A stretch of 47,864 nucleotides of DNA from an uncultured bacterium (GTDB taxonomy: Bacteria > Atribacterota > Atribacteria > Atribacterales > Caldatribacteriaceae), in assembly GCA_937139415.1 (NCBI GenBank), contig CAKZPS010000040.1, positions 1-47,864 of the forward strand. The letters run 5' to 3'. Below, piece after piece: positions 18,972 to 27,527 of this stretch; within the stretch, counting starts at the first letter, position 1, and each line of letters begins with the position of its first letter. Below the pieces are notes generated by a model. That model was not told the DNA's origin. It saw nothing but the letters and a program-made list of their open reading frames with translations, and did not search any database. A program made the translations under genes and the position numbers.

Positions 18972-19882
18972 GGCGAAGTGAAACCTTGGAGAATGGCGGT
19001 AAGATTTTGTTTCATGAGTTCGAGGTATGGCTTTTCCGGGAAAGAACCCAGGGGGTCTAAAAGGATGATCGTAGCCCCCGTCTCTTGAGTGAGGAGTTGA
19101 GCAAGTTTTTGGTTGAACTGTACTTCGGCAAACACCATCTTCACTCCTTCCTCGCGCATGAGGGTAATGAGTTGGGCGATCTCTTGGGGGGTCGGTTCAC
19201 GCTCCGGCGCTCTTTCGATGACCCCCTTGAGTTGTAAACCGTAGTCACGGGCTACGTACGACCAGGCATTGTGGGAAGCAACAAAGGCGCGGTTCCTTAG
19301 GGAGGCAAATTTCTCCCGGAAATACTCGTCTAATTCTTGCAAGCGACGGATGTACCTTGCAGCGTTCTCTTCGTAAACTGTCTTCCCCTCCGGATCGATT
19401 TGGGTGAGGGCCTTAGTAATGGTTTGAACGATTCTTTGCGCATTCCGGAGCGACACCCATACATGGGGATCGGGGTAACCGACCTTTTCGTCTTCCTCCT
19501 CATGCTCACCCTCTTCTTCCCCATGGGAATGCCCAAAGACATCGGTGAGAACTTCTATTCCTTCACTCACCGAAAAAACGGCTTTCGTCTTCTTCAAATC
19601 CCCGAGGAGTCTCTCGAACATGGTGTCAAATCCGAGACCGATCAAGAAAATCGCCTGGGCCTCCTCTAATTTCTTGACCTCTCCCGGAGTGGGTTCGTAG
19701 GCATGGGGATTCGCTCCGTTCGGGATGAGCTGGATCACTTTCACCCGTTCTCCACCCACCTCGTGAATGAGACTACAAAGAGGCGCGATCGACGCTGCTA
19801 CCGACAAAGGGAGTGCCCAAGCAGAAGAGAGAAAAAAGATGAGGGAGAGTGCGATACCTCCGAACATTCCTCTCCAATTCAT
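18968..19882 (-). CDS. znuA: Zinc/manganese ABC transporter substrate-binding protein (ZnuA family)
   Basis: Cluster A-I metal-binding protein of 304 residues. It has an N-terminal signal peptide (hydrophobic residues about 6-24, AxA-type site near SSAWALPLS). The family segment NGANPHAYEPTPGEVK contains the first metal-ligand His; VASHNAWSYVARDYGL and VFAEVQFN supply later elements. A His/Glu-rich loop, FGHSHGEEEGEHEEEDEK (about residues 115-133), is the variable metal loop of ZnuA proteins and favours zinc over manganese. First gene of the operon. Confidence 0.9.
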   Translation of the reverse strand: MNWRGMFGGIALSLIFFLSSAWALPLSVAASIAPLCSLIHEVGGERVKVIQLIPNGANPHAYEPTPGEVKKLEEAQAIFLIGLGFDTMFERLLGDLKKTKAVFSVSEGIEVLTDVFGHSHGEEEGEHEEEDEKVGYPDPHVWVSLRNAQRIVQTITKALTQIDPEGKTVYEENAARYIRRLQELDEYFREKFASLRNRAFVASHNAWSYVARDYGLQLKGVIERAPEREPTPQEIAQLITLMREEGVKMVFAEVQFNQKLAQLLTQETGATIILLDPLGSFPEKPYLELMKQNLTAILQGFTSP

Positions 19883-20400
19883 ACCATGTCACCCCTTTGT
19901 ATCCTCATACACTTCAACCTTTGAATTGTATAACAAAAAGGGAAAAGAGAGAATTCCTTTTCTGAGGAGTGATTCGATATCTTTTCGGAAAATATTTTCG
20001 GGAAAAATTTTCTTAATCCTTTTTCTCTAAATGTCTCATGTGAGATTATATGACCAATTTACCTCCTTTGGCAAAGAAATCGAATCATCGTGCTCATTTT
20101 CGTTTGACCTGGAGATGTCTTGAAAATGGAGAAACCCGAAGGAGGAACGTGACCGGAGGGGTAAAAAGACACCAAAATTGTCATCACGTACAGGTTTTTA
20201 TGCCGTAGCAATTTGGCTGAAGACCGTTACGAAGAGGTGTATTCCACGTGGTGGTACTCTCCTGTGTAAATATCTGTTTCAAACATTAAGTCGAAAGTAC
20301 CCAATGAGAGAGGATCTCAGGGAGACTAAGGAGAAACTTGGGAAATACTTGTGCGAAAGAAACTATTTCAAATTCTACATATGTTGCCCTTAGAGTACCC

Positions 20401-20429
20401 TTGACAAAGGAGAAATCGTGTTGTATATT
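20401..20429 (+). promoter_or_regulatory. Promoter of the lacI-opp-fucosidase operon
   Basis: A perfect -35 TTGACA (20401-20406) and a near-perfect -10 TATATT (20424-20429) are separated by exactly 17 bases. The predicted transcription start near 20436 falls inside the adjacent dyad, as expected for a LacI-repressed promoter. Recognised by eye. Confidence 0.75.
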
Positions 20430-20434
20430 GAGAA

Positions 20435-20454
20435 AAATTATTGCGCAAAAAATT
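20435..20454 (+). promoter_or_regulatory. Putative LacI-family operator
   Basis: An imperfect palindrome is centred on TTGCGCAA (20441-20448), with AT-rich arms AAATTA and AAAATT that match at four of six outer positions. A central CG in an AT-flanked dyad is typical of LacI-family operators. It overlaps the predicted transcription start, so it would repress by blocking initiation. Inference from position and symmetry only. Confidence 0.55.
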
Positions 20455-20501
20455 TCTTAGAACTTATAGCCCTAGATATGTAAGACGGGGAGGAAGAACC
20501 T

Positions 20502-21593
20502 ATTAAGGGTGATCTTGAAAAGTGGAGAAATAAAAAGAAACCCACAATCAGTGATGTGGCAAAGTTGGCAGGGGTTTCTCCTTCGACGGTGTCACACGTA
20601 CTCAATAAGACTCGTTTCGTTGCCCCAGAAACTGAAAGAAAGGTCTTAGAAGCGATTAAGCTGCTCAGTTACAAAAAACATTCGCCTTTCGCTGCATTGC
20701 AAGATCAAAAGCTGCGGGTCATTGGTTTTATTATTCCTCAAATACACAACGTCTTTTGGTTACGTATTATTCGTTCTCTGGAATTCCATCTTTCGCAATA
20801 CGGCTACCATCTTTTTTTGGGATGTAGTTATGGTAACCCAGAGCGAGAAGTTGAACTTGTCGAGACGATGCGTCAAAGCGGTATAGAGGGAGTTATTGTA
20901 GCTACATGTCTTAATAGTTTGGAGACCGATCTTCCCTCGGTTTTTCGAGAGGAATTACTCAGATTTCTAAGCGAACAAGCTGTTTTTCTCGACACTGCTC
21001 CGTTGAATAGTGATCTTGACTTCGTAGGAGTAAATAACGAAGAAAGTGCTTATCGTCTGACTAATTTACTTATTGAAGCAGGATGTAAAAAGTTGGGTAT
21101 GATTAACGGTGAACCAACCATGCTTACAGCACGAGAACGTGCTGCGGGATTTTGGCAGGCAGTACGAGAAAAAAACTGTGAAGTTCGGGAAGAACATATC
21201 TTTTTAGGGAAGGGCTTGAGTAAAAAGGTAGGTATTGAGGGAGGGAAAAAATTTTTATCCCTTCTTGATCCTCCTACTGGGCTCTTCCTTGCGAGTGGAA
21301 ACATCACGGTAGGTTTTTTGGAAGCGCTTCGCAACAAAAAGATCACCCTGGAAAACGGACCCTGTATTGTTGGCTTCGATGACATCGAATGGACACCAAC
21401 CATTGAGCCCTTCCTCACCTGTGCGGTTCAGCCGGCCTGGGACATGGGTGAAGAAGCGGTAAGCTTGCTTTTGGATAAGTTGAATGGTGACCGCCGTGGA
21501 GCGGCGCGAGAAGTGCGTCTGAAGTGTGAAATCCTGGTGCGAAGATTGTGGCAGAAAGAAAGAAAAGATAAAAGCGATGAATCTAAGGATTGA
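20502..21593 (+). CDS. LacI-family transcriptional regulator
   Basis: LacI-family repressor. The helix-turn-helix is PTISDVAKLAGVSPSTVSHVL, followed by the hinge region APETERKVLEAIKLLSY and a periplasmic-binding-protein-like sensor domain (RVIGFIIPQIHNVFWLRIIR, GVNNEESAYRLT, GFDDIEWT). Strikingly, no ATG, GTG or TTG precedes the helix-turn-helix in frame: the first in-frame stop is TAA 20481, and the only GTG (20556) lies inside the DNA-binding helix. GGGGAGG at 20487-20493 sits 8 bases before ATT 20502, which I take as the start (363 residues). The gene leads the fucosyl-oligosaccharide operon and probably represses it until an oligosaccharide or fucose-derived ligand binds. Confidence 0.85.
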   Translation: MKGDLEKWRNKKKPTISDVAKLAGVSPSTVSHVLNKTRFVAPETERKVLEAIKLLSYKKHSPFAALQDQKLRVIGFIIPQIHNVFWLRIIRSLEFHLSQYGYHLFLGCSYGNPEREVELVETMRQSGIEGVIVATCLNSLETDLPSVFREELLRFLSEQAVFLDTAPLNSDLDFVGVNNEESAYRLTNLLIEAGCKKLGMINGEPTMLTARERAAGFWQAVREKNCEVREEHIFLGKGLSKKVGIEGGKKFLSLLDPPTGLFLASGNITVGFLEALRNKKITLENGPCIVGFDDIEWTPTIEPFLTCAVQPAWDMGEEAVSLLLDKLNGDRRGAAREVRLKCEILVRRLWQKERKDKSDESKD

Positions 21594-21612
21594 GAAATCA
21601 AGGAGGTGAGAT

Positions 21613-21726
21613 GTGTCCCTGGAAAGCAAGTTTCTCCCTTTCCGTTGGGACGGTAGGTATGTCCGTTTTGTGGTACCTGAAGTGGAGGGACACTCAATGG
21701 TTGTGGTGAAACGAAAGGAGGAGTGA
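21613..21726 (+). CDS. Small ORF coupled to the transporter, 37 residues
   Basis: A GTG (21613) 5 bases after AAGGAGGTGA opens a 37-residue frame whose stop TGA (21724-21726) is 2 bases before the binding-protein start. The peptide has alternating beta-like polar and hydrophobic residues (FRWDGRYVRFVVPEVEGHSM) reminiscent of the last strands of a C-terminal beta-sandwich domain in glycoside hydrolases. It could be a genuine small protein, a translational coupling leader, or the remnant of a deleted glycosidase. No family is recognised. Confidence 0.4.
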   Translation: MSLESKFLPFRWDGRYVRFVVPEVEGHSMVVVKRKEE

Positions 21727-21728
21727 AG

Positions 21729-23612
21729 ATGAGAATTGGGAGACTGTTTGTAATTCTTTTGGTGGGGATGGTGTTAGGTTGTTGGTGTGCTGCTGCTTTC
21801 GCTCAGCCTCGCGAACAGACATTGATCCACGACATGCTTGGCAGTGTAGTGGGTACACCTGACGATTTCAATACTTGGGCCGGTTGGAGATGGCCACACA
21901 GAGGATTGCACCAATACTGCTTGGAGCCGCTGTGGATTGCTGAACCCGCTACCGGTGAGATATTGCCTCTGCTCGCAAAGGAGTGGCCACCGTCGTACAA
22001 TAAAGACTTCACGAAAATGACAATTCGTCTTCAGGAGGGCATCGCCTGGAATGACGGCGTACCATTCACTGCTGACGATATTGTCTTTACCGTTGAGCTT
22101 CACAAAAACACTCCGGAGCTCCTTATGCATGGGCCCATTGCCGAATATGTGAAAGAGATTCGAAAGCTTGACGACTACACGGTTGAAATAGAGCTTTCAA
22201 AGCCCAACTCTCGGTTCCACGCCTATCTGCTCGACCGATGGGGAGCCTTAAGACCAATGCCAAAACACGTTTTCGAAAAGATTGAAGACCCTGTGAAGTT
22301 CAGCTTCAACCCACCGATAGGTACCGGACCATACAAGTTACATTCCTACGATCCATCCGGGTACTGGACCACTTGGGTGAAGCGAGAAGACTGGGACAAG
22401 AGTGCCACAGGAAAGCTCTATGGAGAACCAAAACCCGTGTACATCACTGCCCGTGATTTCGCGTCAGAAGAGGCCAGGATTCTTGCTCTTATGACGGGCG
22501 AGCTCGATATGGCGTTCCTCTCGGTTGAGGGTATGAAAGCAGCAATGAAAGCACCGCACGTGAGAACATGGCGGCGTGAGTGGCCTTGGAACTGCAATAT
22601 CGACCCCTTTGTACCGGGAATCGTCTTCAACAACCTCAAGCAACCCTACAGCATCAAAGAGGTGCGATGGGCTCTTGCTCTGGCGATCAACATTGAGGAG
22701 TTCATGAGTGTAGCCGTCGACTTCATGGCTCCGGTAAGCCCAATCCACCTTCCCCCCGTTCCAGCCTATGAAAAAGCATACTTTGGGCCGATGCTTGAGT
22801 GGTTACGTGATTTTGAGTTGGACTTAGGCAATGGTGAGAAGTTTAAGCCTTTTGATACGGAAGTGCCCTTTAAACTTGCAGAGGCTGCGAAGAAAAGAGG
22901 TTATCCCGTTCCGGACGCCCCCGAGGCGATTCGATCCATATTTGGAGTTGGGTGGTGGAAATATGCTCCCGATATTGCGGAAAAGCTCCTCAAAAAACAC
23001 GGGTTCTATAAGGACGAATTTGGCAGGTGGCGTCTTCCCGATGGAACTCTTTGGACCATTCAGCTTTTGAGCACTTCTGATCCCGGGACTTTCGAGCACA
23101 GGACCATGCTGGGAGCAGCTGACCAATGGCGGAAGTTCGGTATAGGGGTAGAGACTTGGACTCCAGTGGGATTCATCACTCTGAACTTGCTTGGTGAGTT
23201 TGACGTCTCAACCACGTGGACTGCGCTCGAGCCATGGGGCGCTGGTGTGGACCTTTACCGCACGCTTTGGCCCTTCCACTCCTCGCAAGTGAGGCCAATA
23301 GGCGAGTACGTTGCTAACGCTCCAGGTGGTGCTGCACGCTGGTCGGATCCACGAATGGATGACATCATCGGGCGTATGGAAGCAGTCGATATATCTGATG
23401 AAGAAACCACTGTTACCCTCGGCCTTGAGGCATTGAAAATTCTCGTTGAAGAAATGCCCACGGTTCCTATATATGGTGGAATTGCCTTCCTGGCGTGGAG
23501 TGAGACGTACTGGACGAATTACCCTGGTGCTGAGAATCTCTATCCTAATCCTTGGCATTGGTGGCCCAACTTCAAGCTCGCTTTGCCTTTCTTGAAGCCA
23601 GCGAAAGAGTAG
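21729..23612 (+). CDS. ABC transporter substrate-binding protein, family 5 (oligopeptide/oligosaccharide)
   Basis: Solute-binding protein of 627 residues, SBP_bac_5 type. A signal sequence occupies about residues 1-28, ending AAAFAQ; a Cys at GMVLGC could alternatively be a lipobox. Family segments are the EPLWIAEPATGEILPLLAKE region, FTKMTIRLQEGIAWNDGVPF and TADDIVFTVEL near residues 95-125, and a large second domain. In hyperthermophiles such as Thermotoga, proteins of this class next to glycosidases bind oligosaccharides rather than peptides. The neighbouring fucosidase suggests a fucosylated glycan ligand, by inference. ATG 21729 is about 6 bases after AAAGGAGGAG; the GTG at 21723 overlaps that site. 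Confidence 0.88.
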   Translation: MRIGRLFVILLVGMVLGCWCAAAFAQPREQTLIHDMLGSVVGTPDDFNTWAGWRWPHRGLHQYCLEPLWIAEPATGEILPLLAKEWPPSYNKDFTKMTIRLQEGIAWNDGVPFTADDIVFTVELHKNTPELLMHGPIAEYVKEIRKLDDYTVEIELSKPNSRFHAYLLDRWGALRPMPKHVFEKIEDPVKFSFNPPIGTGPYKLHSYDPSGYWTTWVKREDWDKSATGKLYGEPKPVYITARDFASEEARILALMTGELDMAFLSVEGMKAAMKAPHVRTWRREWPWNCNIDPFVPGIVFNNLKQPYSIKEVRWALALAINIEEFMSVAVDFMAPVSPIHLPPVPAYEKAYFGPMLEWLRDFELDLGNGEKFKPFDTEVPFKLAEAAKKRGYPVPDAPEAIRSIFGVGWWKYAPDIAEKLLKKHGFYKDEFGRWRLPDGTLWTIQLLSTSDPGTFEHRTMLGAADQWRKFGIGVETWTPVGFITLNLLGEFDVSTTWTALEPWGAGVDLYRTLWPFHSSQVRPIGEYVANAPGGAARWSDPRMDDIIGRMEAVDISDEETTVTLGLEALKILVEEMPTVPIYGGIAFLAWSETYWTNYPGAENLYPNPWHWWPNFKLALPFLKPAKE

Positions 23613-23621
23613 AAAGGAGTT

Positions 23622-23666
23622 ACAAGACCGCTACTCGGGAGTTCTTTCCCCGAGTAGCGGTCTTGT
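23622..23666 (+). promoter_or_regulatory. Perfect stem-loop between binding protein and permease genes
   Basis: Two 18-base arms (23622-23639 and 23649-23666) are perfectly complementary around a 9-base loop. No T-run follows, and the permease Shine-Dalgarno GGGAGG begins a few bases later. Such hairpins after a binding-protein gene usually stabilise its mRNA or act as a partial terminator, giving more binding protein than permease. Confidence 0.75.
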
Positions 23667-23680
23667 GGGAGGATTAAAGG

Positions 23681-24691
23681 ATGATGAAATTCTTAAAAGA
23701 ATATTTGGTGCCGAGGTTAATACAGTACTTTTTTGTGGTCTTTCTGGGTTTAACCTTGGTATTTTTTGTCCCTCGGCTGTTGCCCCAAGACCCGATTCGG
23801 GAAATCGTTGGCCAGTTTCAGCAGCATGGTGCAGGGCTTGACGCAAAAACTGTGGAGACCATGGTAGCTACCTTTCGGGAACTTTTTGGCCTGTCGGGGT
23901 CTTGGCACGAGCAGTATTGGTCTTTTTGGAAACGCATCATACGTTTTGATTTCGGTCCGTCCTTCTTTCGGTTTCCTACCCCGGTTTCGGAGCTCCTTTT
24001 GCGCTTTCTTCCCTGGACTTTGTGGATTATGCTCACCTCTACCTTTTTGGCTTGGCTTTTGGGAAACATTATTGGGGGTATCGCCGGATACTTCCCCGGT
24101 CGTCGTTGGTCGAGGCTTTTGGATGTTTTCAGTGTGGCAGTACGTCCTATCCCCTACTACACATTCGGGCTTATTCTCCTCATCTTTTTTGCCTACACTT
24201 GGAGGTTATTCCCCTTGGGAGGAGGAGTGAGCGTGGGAAGGAGCATAACCTTTAGTGTCGCTTCCTTAATAGATATTTTGCGACACTCCTTTTTGCCCAT
24301 GCTCACCTTGCTCGTTCTCAACGGCGTGGGTTGGTACCACCAAATGAAGCTTCTTGTGCAAAATGTGAAAGGTGAAGACTTCGTAAGATATGCTAAAGCT
24401 GGGGGAGTGAAACCTTGGTGGGTTATTTCCCAGTACGTCCTTCGGAACGCCATGCTCCCTCAAGTAACCGGGTTGGCCTTGGCCATAGGACAAAGCTACT
24501 CGGCAGCCATTATAGTGGAGATTGTTTTCTCCTATCCTGGCGTAGGGACGCTCCTCTATGAGGCGATTGCCAGAGCCGATTACAATCTCATTATGGGTAT
24601 AGCGGCGGTTTCTATTCTGACCGTCAGTACCTTAGTTTTGATTGTGGACCTTATCTATCCTCTTTTAGACCCGAGAGTACGATACCGATAG
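23681..24691 (+). CDS. ABC transporter permease, DppB/OppB type
   Basis: Inner-membrane permease of 336 residues with about six helices. Family features are the N-terminal LIQYFFVVFLGLTLVFFVPR, the EAA-like cytoplasmic loop ARYAKAGGVKP-type segment seen as YAKAGGVKPWWVISQYVLRN, and the C-terminal VEIVFSYPGVGTLLYEAI typical of DppB/OppB. It pairs with the next permease to form the channel. Start ATG 23681 lies 8 bases after GGGAGG; ATG 23684 is equally possible. Confidence 0.9.
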   Translation: MMKFLKEYLVPRLIQYFFVVFLGLTLVFFVPRLLPQDPIREIVGQFQQHGAGLDAKTVETMVATFRELFGLSGSWHEQYWSFWKRIIRFDFGPSFFRFPTPVSELLLRFLPWTLWIMLTSTFLAWLLGNIIGGIAGYFPGRRWSRLLDVFSVAVRPIPYYTFGLILLIFFAYTWRLFPLGGGVSVGRSITFSVASLIDILRHSFLPMLTLLVLNGVGWYHQMKLLVQNVKGEDFVRYAKAGGVKPWWVISQYVLRNAMLPQVTGLALAIGQSYSAAIIVEIVFSYPGVGTLLYEAIARADYNLIMGIAAVSILTVSTLVLIVDLIYPLLDPRVRYR

Positions 24692-24700
24692 CCCCTTGAG

Positions 24701-25546
24701 GTGGTGAAGGATAAGGTGTTTTGGAGAAACTACGACTATAAACTTACCTTAGGTGTTTTTTTTCTTCTATCGCTTTTGGTGTTAGCTCTCTTATCCTTTT
24801 TCTCGCCCTACGACCCGGTGAAATGGCTGCAGGTACAACGGGATCTCCCTCCCTCTTGGCCCCATATCCTGGGCACTAATTCCAAGGGGCAGGATGTTTT
24901 TTGGGAGGCGACTTTTGCGATACGGAACTCCTTGATCATTGCTCTAATCGCTGCCTCGGTTTCCCGAATCATCGCCTTGGTGGTTGGATTTGTGGCGGGG
25001 CACAAAGGAGGAACGGTTGACAGAATGGCCATGTCTTTAACCGATGGTATCTTGGTTTTGCCTCTCATCATGATGCTCGTTCTTGTAGCTTCCATCATGA
25101 AGGGGAAACTGGAACTCTGGGGGTTAGGCATTCTTCTGGCCTTTTTTGGGTGGCCATGGGATGCGCGAACCATACGGGCGCAGGTTTTGAGTCTTCGTGA
25201 GCGTGACTTTACAAAGACTTCCATCCTCTCTGGAAAGGGAACTCTGGCCATCGTGTTCGGAGAGTATTTCCCTCATATTACCCCTCTTCTTTTTTCTACC
25301 GTCCTCAATAATATGACCTGGTCCATTTCTTCAGAAATTACCTTAGCGGTTTTGGGACTGAACCGACTCGAGGTTCCTACCCTGGGAACCATGTTGTATT
25401 GGGCCATCCGTCGCCAAGCTCTGCTTTTAGGGTATTGGTGGTGGGTGTTTACGCCTGTTGCCCTTACCATTATCTTGCTCATAGGTCTTTACTTTGTGTC
25501 CATAGGTCTTTGCGAAAGTGGAAACCTCACTCTCAGTAGAAAATAA
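24701..25546 (+). CDS. ABC transporter permease, DppC/OppC type
   Basis: Second permease, 281 residues, about six helices. DppC/OppC features are the N-terminal FFSPYDPVKW segment, HILGTNSKGQDVFWE (compare LGTDxxGRDVxSR in the family), the EAA-like loop REFTKTSILSGKG-type region seen as RERDFTKTSILSGKGTLAIV, and EITLAVLGLNRLEVPTLGTM near the C-terminus. GTG 24701 is the first start; GTG 24704 or 24716 would also fit the weak Shine-Dalgarno. It follows the first permease after 9 bases. Confidence 0.88.
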   Translation: MVKDKVFWRNYDYKLTLGVFFLLSLLVLALLSFFSPYDPVKWLQVQRDLPPSWPHILGTNSKGQDVFWEATFAIRNSLIIALIAASVSRIIALVVGFVAGHKGGTVDRMAMSLTDGILVLPLIMMLVLVASIMKGKLELWGLGILLAFFGWPWDARTIRAQVLSLRERDFTKTSILSGKGTLAIVFGEYFPHITPLLFSTVLNNMTWSISSEITLAVLGLNRLEVPTLGTMLYWAIRRQALLLGYWWWVFTPVALTIILLIGLYFVSIGLCESGNLTLSRK

Positions 25547-25558
25547 GGTGAAACCATA

Positions 25559-26548
25559 ATGGCCACCGTACTAAAGACTCAGGATTTACAAGCAGGGTAC
25601 CTCCTTTTGACTCCTTATGGGGAGAGAGCTATACTTGCGGTTAACGGGGTAAACATAGAGATTTTCCATGAGGAGATCTATGGCATCGCCGGTGAAAGCG
25701 GCTCCGGCAAGACCACCCTCCTGAAAACGCTTTTTGGAGAGGTGGAGGTACCGCTTCGAGTCTTGGGGGGCAAGGTGTACTATTCTTTTGGGAATGAGTT
25801 CGTCGATGCCCTCCTCTTAAAGGAAGAGGAAAAGAGGCGCATCCGTTGGCGATACATCTCCTATATCCCTCAAGGCTCAATGAGTGTTTTTAATCCGGTT
25901 AAGCGGATTCACAGCACTTTTTTAGATTTTTTGAAGAGTCACGTTGAGGGAAAGGTCCAAGAGGAACTCTTTGAGTTGGTTAAAAAACACGTTAGTGCTT
26001 TGGGGTTACCAACCAAGGTACTGAGCGCTTATCCTCATCAGTTGTCGGGAGGAATGAAGCAGCGGTTGGCCATTGCTCTCGCTACCATCCTTAATCCCAA
26101 GGTAATACTCGCCGATGAGCCTACTACCGCCTTGGACGTGGTTGCCCAGAGAGCGGCGATTCAGCTTCTGAAGGACATTCAAAGGGAATACCGCAATACC
26201 ATCGTCATCGTTACTCACGACATGGGTATTCATGCCCATATGACCCATCGATTGGCCATAATGTATGCCGGAAGAATTGTGGAAGAGGGACCAACCTCCG
26301 TGATTCTTGACCAACCTCTCCACCCTTACACCCAGTACCTCATCGGTTCCTTGCCCACGATAGGTGACAAGACCTTCAGGGATAGCGTTCCCGGTGCGCC
26401 TCCCTCTTTTCTTGATTTGCCTCCTGGTTGTGCTTTTCATCCCCGATGTCCCCAAGTCTTTTCGGTATGCAAAACTCAAACACCGGAACTTGTAAACGTT
26501 GATGAGAGGCGTAAGGCAGCGTGTTGGCTTTGGATGGAGAGGGGGTGA
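25559..26548 (+). CDS. ABC transporter ATP-binding protein, DppD/OppD type
   Basis: ATPase of 329 residues. Walker A is GESGSGKTTLL, the Q-loop is YIPQGSMSVFNPVKR, the signature LSGGMKQRLAIALA, Walker B VILADEPTTALD and the H-loop VTHDMG. The C-terminal oligopeptide-transporter extension has the CAFHPRCP...C cysteine cluster that in DppD/OppD proteins can hold an iron-sulfur cluster. It is followed 4 bases after its stop by its partner ATPase. Confidence 0.92.
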   Translation: MATVLKTQDLQAGYLLLTPYGERAILAVNGVNIEIFHEEIYGIAGESGSGKTTLLKTLFGEVEVPLRVLGGKVYYSFGNEFVDALLLKEEEKRRIRWRYISYIPQGSMSVFNPVKRIHSTFLDFLKSHVEGKVQEELFELVKKHVSALGLPTKVLSAYPHQLSGGMKQRLAIALATILNPKVILADEPTTALDVVAQRAAIQLLKDIQREYRNTIVIVTHDMGIHAHMTHRLAIMYAGRIVEEGPTSVILDQPLHPYTQYLIGSLPTIGDKTFRDSVPGAPPSFLDLPPGCAFHPRCPQVFSVCKTQTPELVNVDERRKAACWLWMERG

Positions 26549-26552
26549 GGTT

Positions 26553-27500
26553 ATGTCGGTGTTGTTGGAAGTCGATCGGCTCACCAAGGTTTACTCCTTA
26601 GGTAATTTTCTTTCCCGTCTCAAAATCGTGGCGGTTGACAATGTCTCCTTTTCTGTAAAACCTGCAGAGGTTTTTACCTTGGCCGGTGAGAGCGGCTGTG
26701 GGAAAACCACTACCGCCCGGCTCATTCTGGGTTTTGAATATCCTACTTCTGGTGTCATACGTTACAGAGGCAAAGAGGTTGAGGGGTTACAAGGGAAAAA
26801 ATGGTGGTTTAAGGAAGTTCAAGCGGTCTTTCAGAACCCCTTTGAAACCTTTAACCCCCTTAAAAAGGTAGAGAGTTACTTCTTTGCCACGGTTTATAAC
26901 TACGATTTAGCTGATTCTAAAAGAGCTGAAAGGTTTATTGATGAGAAACTACAGGCGGTGGGGCTCTCTCTGCAAGAAATTTGGGGAAAACGTCCCGGTG
27001 AGCTCTCCGGGGGACAACTGCAAAGAGCTTCTATCGCCCGAGCTTTGCTCACCAATCCCTCTTTACTCATTGCCGATGAGCCCGTTTCTATGGTAGATGC
27101 TTCTTTGAGGATGTCCATCGTCAACTTGCTCCGGAAGCTGTGCGATACTTTCGGTTTGAGTGTGATTTACATCACTCATGACTTGGCTACTGCTTACTAT
27201 ATCAGCAATAGGGTGGCCATCATGTTTCGAGGCACTGTTGTGGAGATGGGACCGGCCGAGATTCTCGTCCACCCGAAGCACCCTTATACGAAGTTACTCC
27301 TTCAGTCGATCCTCATGCCCAAACCCAAGGAGGAAAAAGAGGAAAAGAGGGTATCGGTCTTCGAAGAGGAAGAGGAGTACCTCCAGAAAGGGTGTAAGTT
27401 CGTGCTCCGATGTCCTGAGGCTATGGAGGTGTGTGAGAGGGAGGCTCCTTGCGACCTCTTTGAGGGGGAAACGATGGTGAAGTGTCATCTCTATCGGTAA
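26553..27500 (+). CDS. ABC transporter ATP-binding protein, DppF/OppF type
   Basis: Second ATPase of the importer, 315 residues. Walker A is GESGCGKTTTA, the Q-loop is AVFQNPFETFNPLKKV, the signature LSGGQLQRASIARAL, Walker B LLIADEPVSMVD and the H-loop ITHDLA. The C-terminal Cys cluster (KFVLRCPEAMEVCEREAPC) matches the family extension. ATG 26553 with GGTGAGG upstream gives the normal N-terminus; an in-frame ATG at 26499 lies inside the preceding gene. With the first ATPase, two permeases and the binding protein, the transporter is complete. Confidence 0.92.
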   Translation: MSVLLEVDRLTKVYSLGNFLSRLKIVAVDNVSFSVKPAEVFTLAGESGCGKTTTARLILGFEYPTSGVIRYRGKEVEGLQGKKWWFKEVQAVFQNPFETFNPLKKVESYFFATVYNYDLADSKRAERFIDEKLQAVGLSLQEIWGKRPGELSGGQLQRASIARALLTNPSLLIADEPVSMVDASLRMSIVNLLRKLCDTFGLSVIYITHDLATAYYISNRVAIMFRGTVVEMGPAEILVHPKHPYTKLLLQSILMPKPKEEKEEKRVSVFEEEEEYLQKGCKFVLRCPEAMEVCEREAPCDLFEGETMVKCHLYR

Positions 27501-27527
27501 AGGACCGCAGAGAAAGGAGGATGGAAG

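Larger units (their letters stand above)
19883..20501 (+). other. Gene-free divergent region between znuA and lacI
   Basis: About 620 bases separate the divergent znuA and lacI genes. On the znuA side, about 45 bases upstream of its start, is a small dyad TTGTATAACAA (19926-19936) that could be a Fur/Zur-type site, and AT-rich sequence follows to about 20040. I see no supported gene between 20040 and 20400; a 71-codon reading frame there has no family resemblance. The last 100 bases carry the lacI promoter and operator listed separately. Confidence 0.4.

Noticed and set aside
20178-20393. 71-codon frame upstream of lacI
   Set aside because: No Shine-Dalgarno, no recognisable family, and it ends just before the lacI promoter; likely chance.
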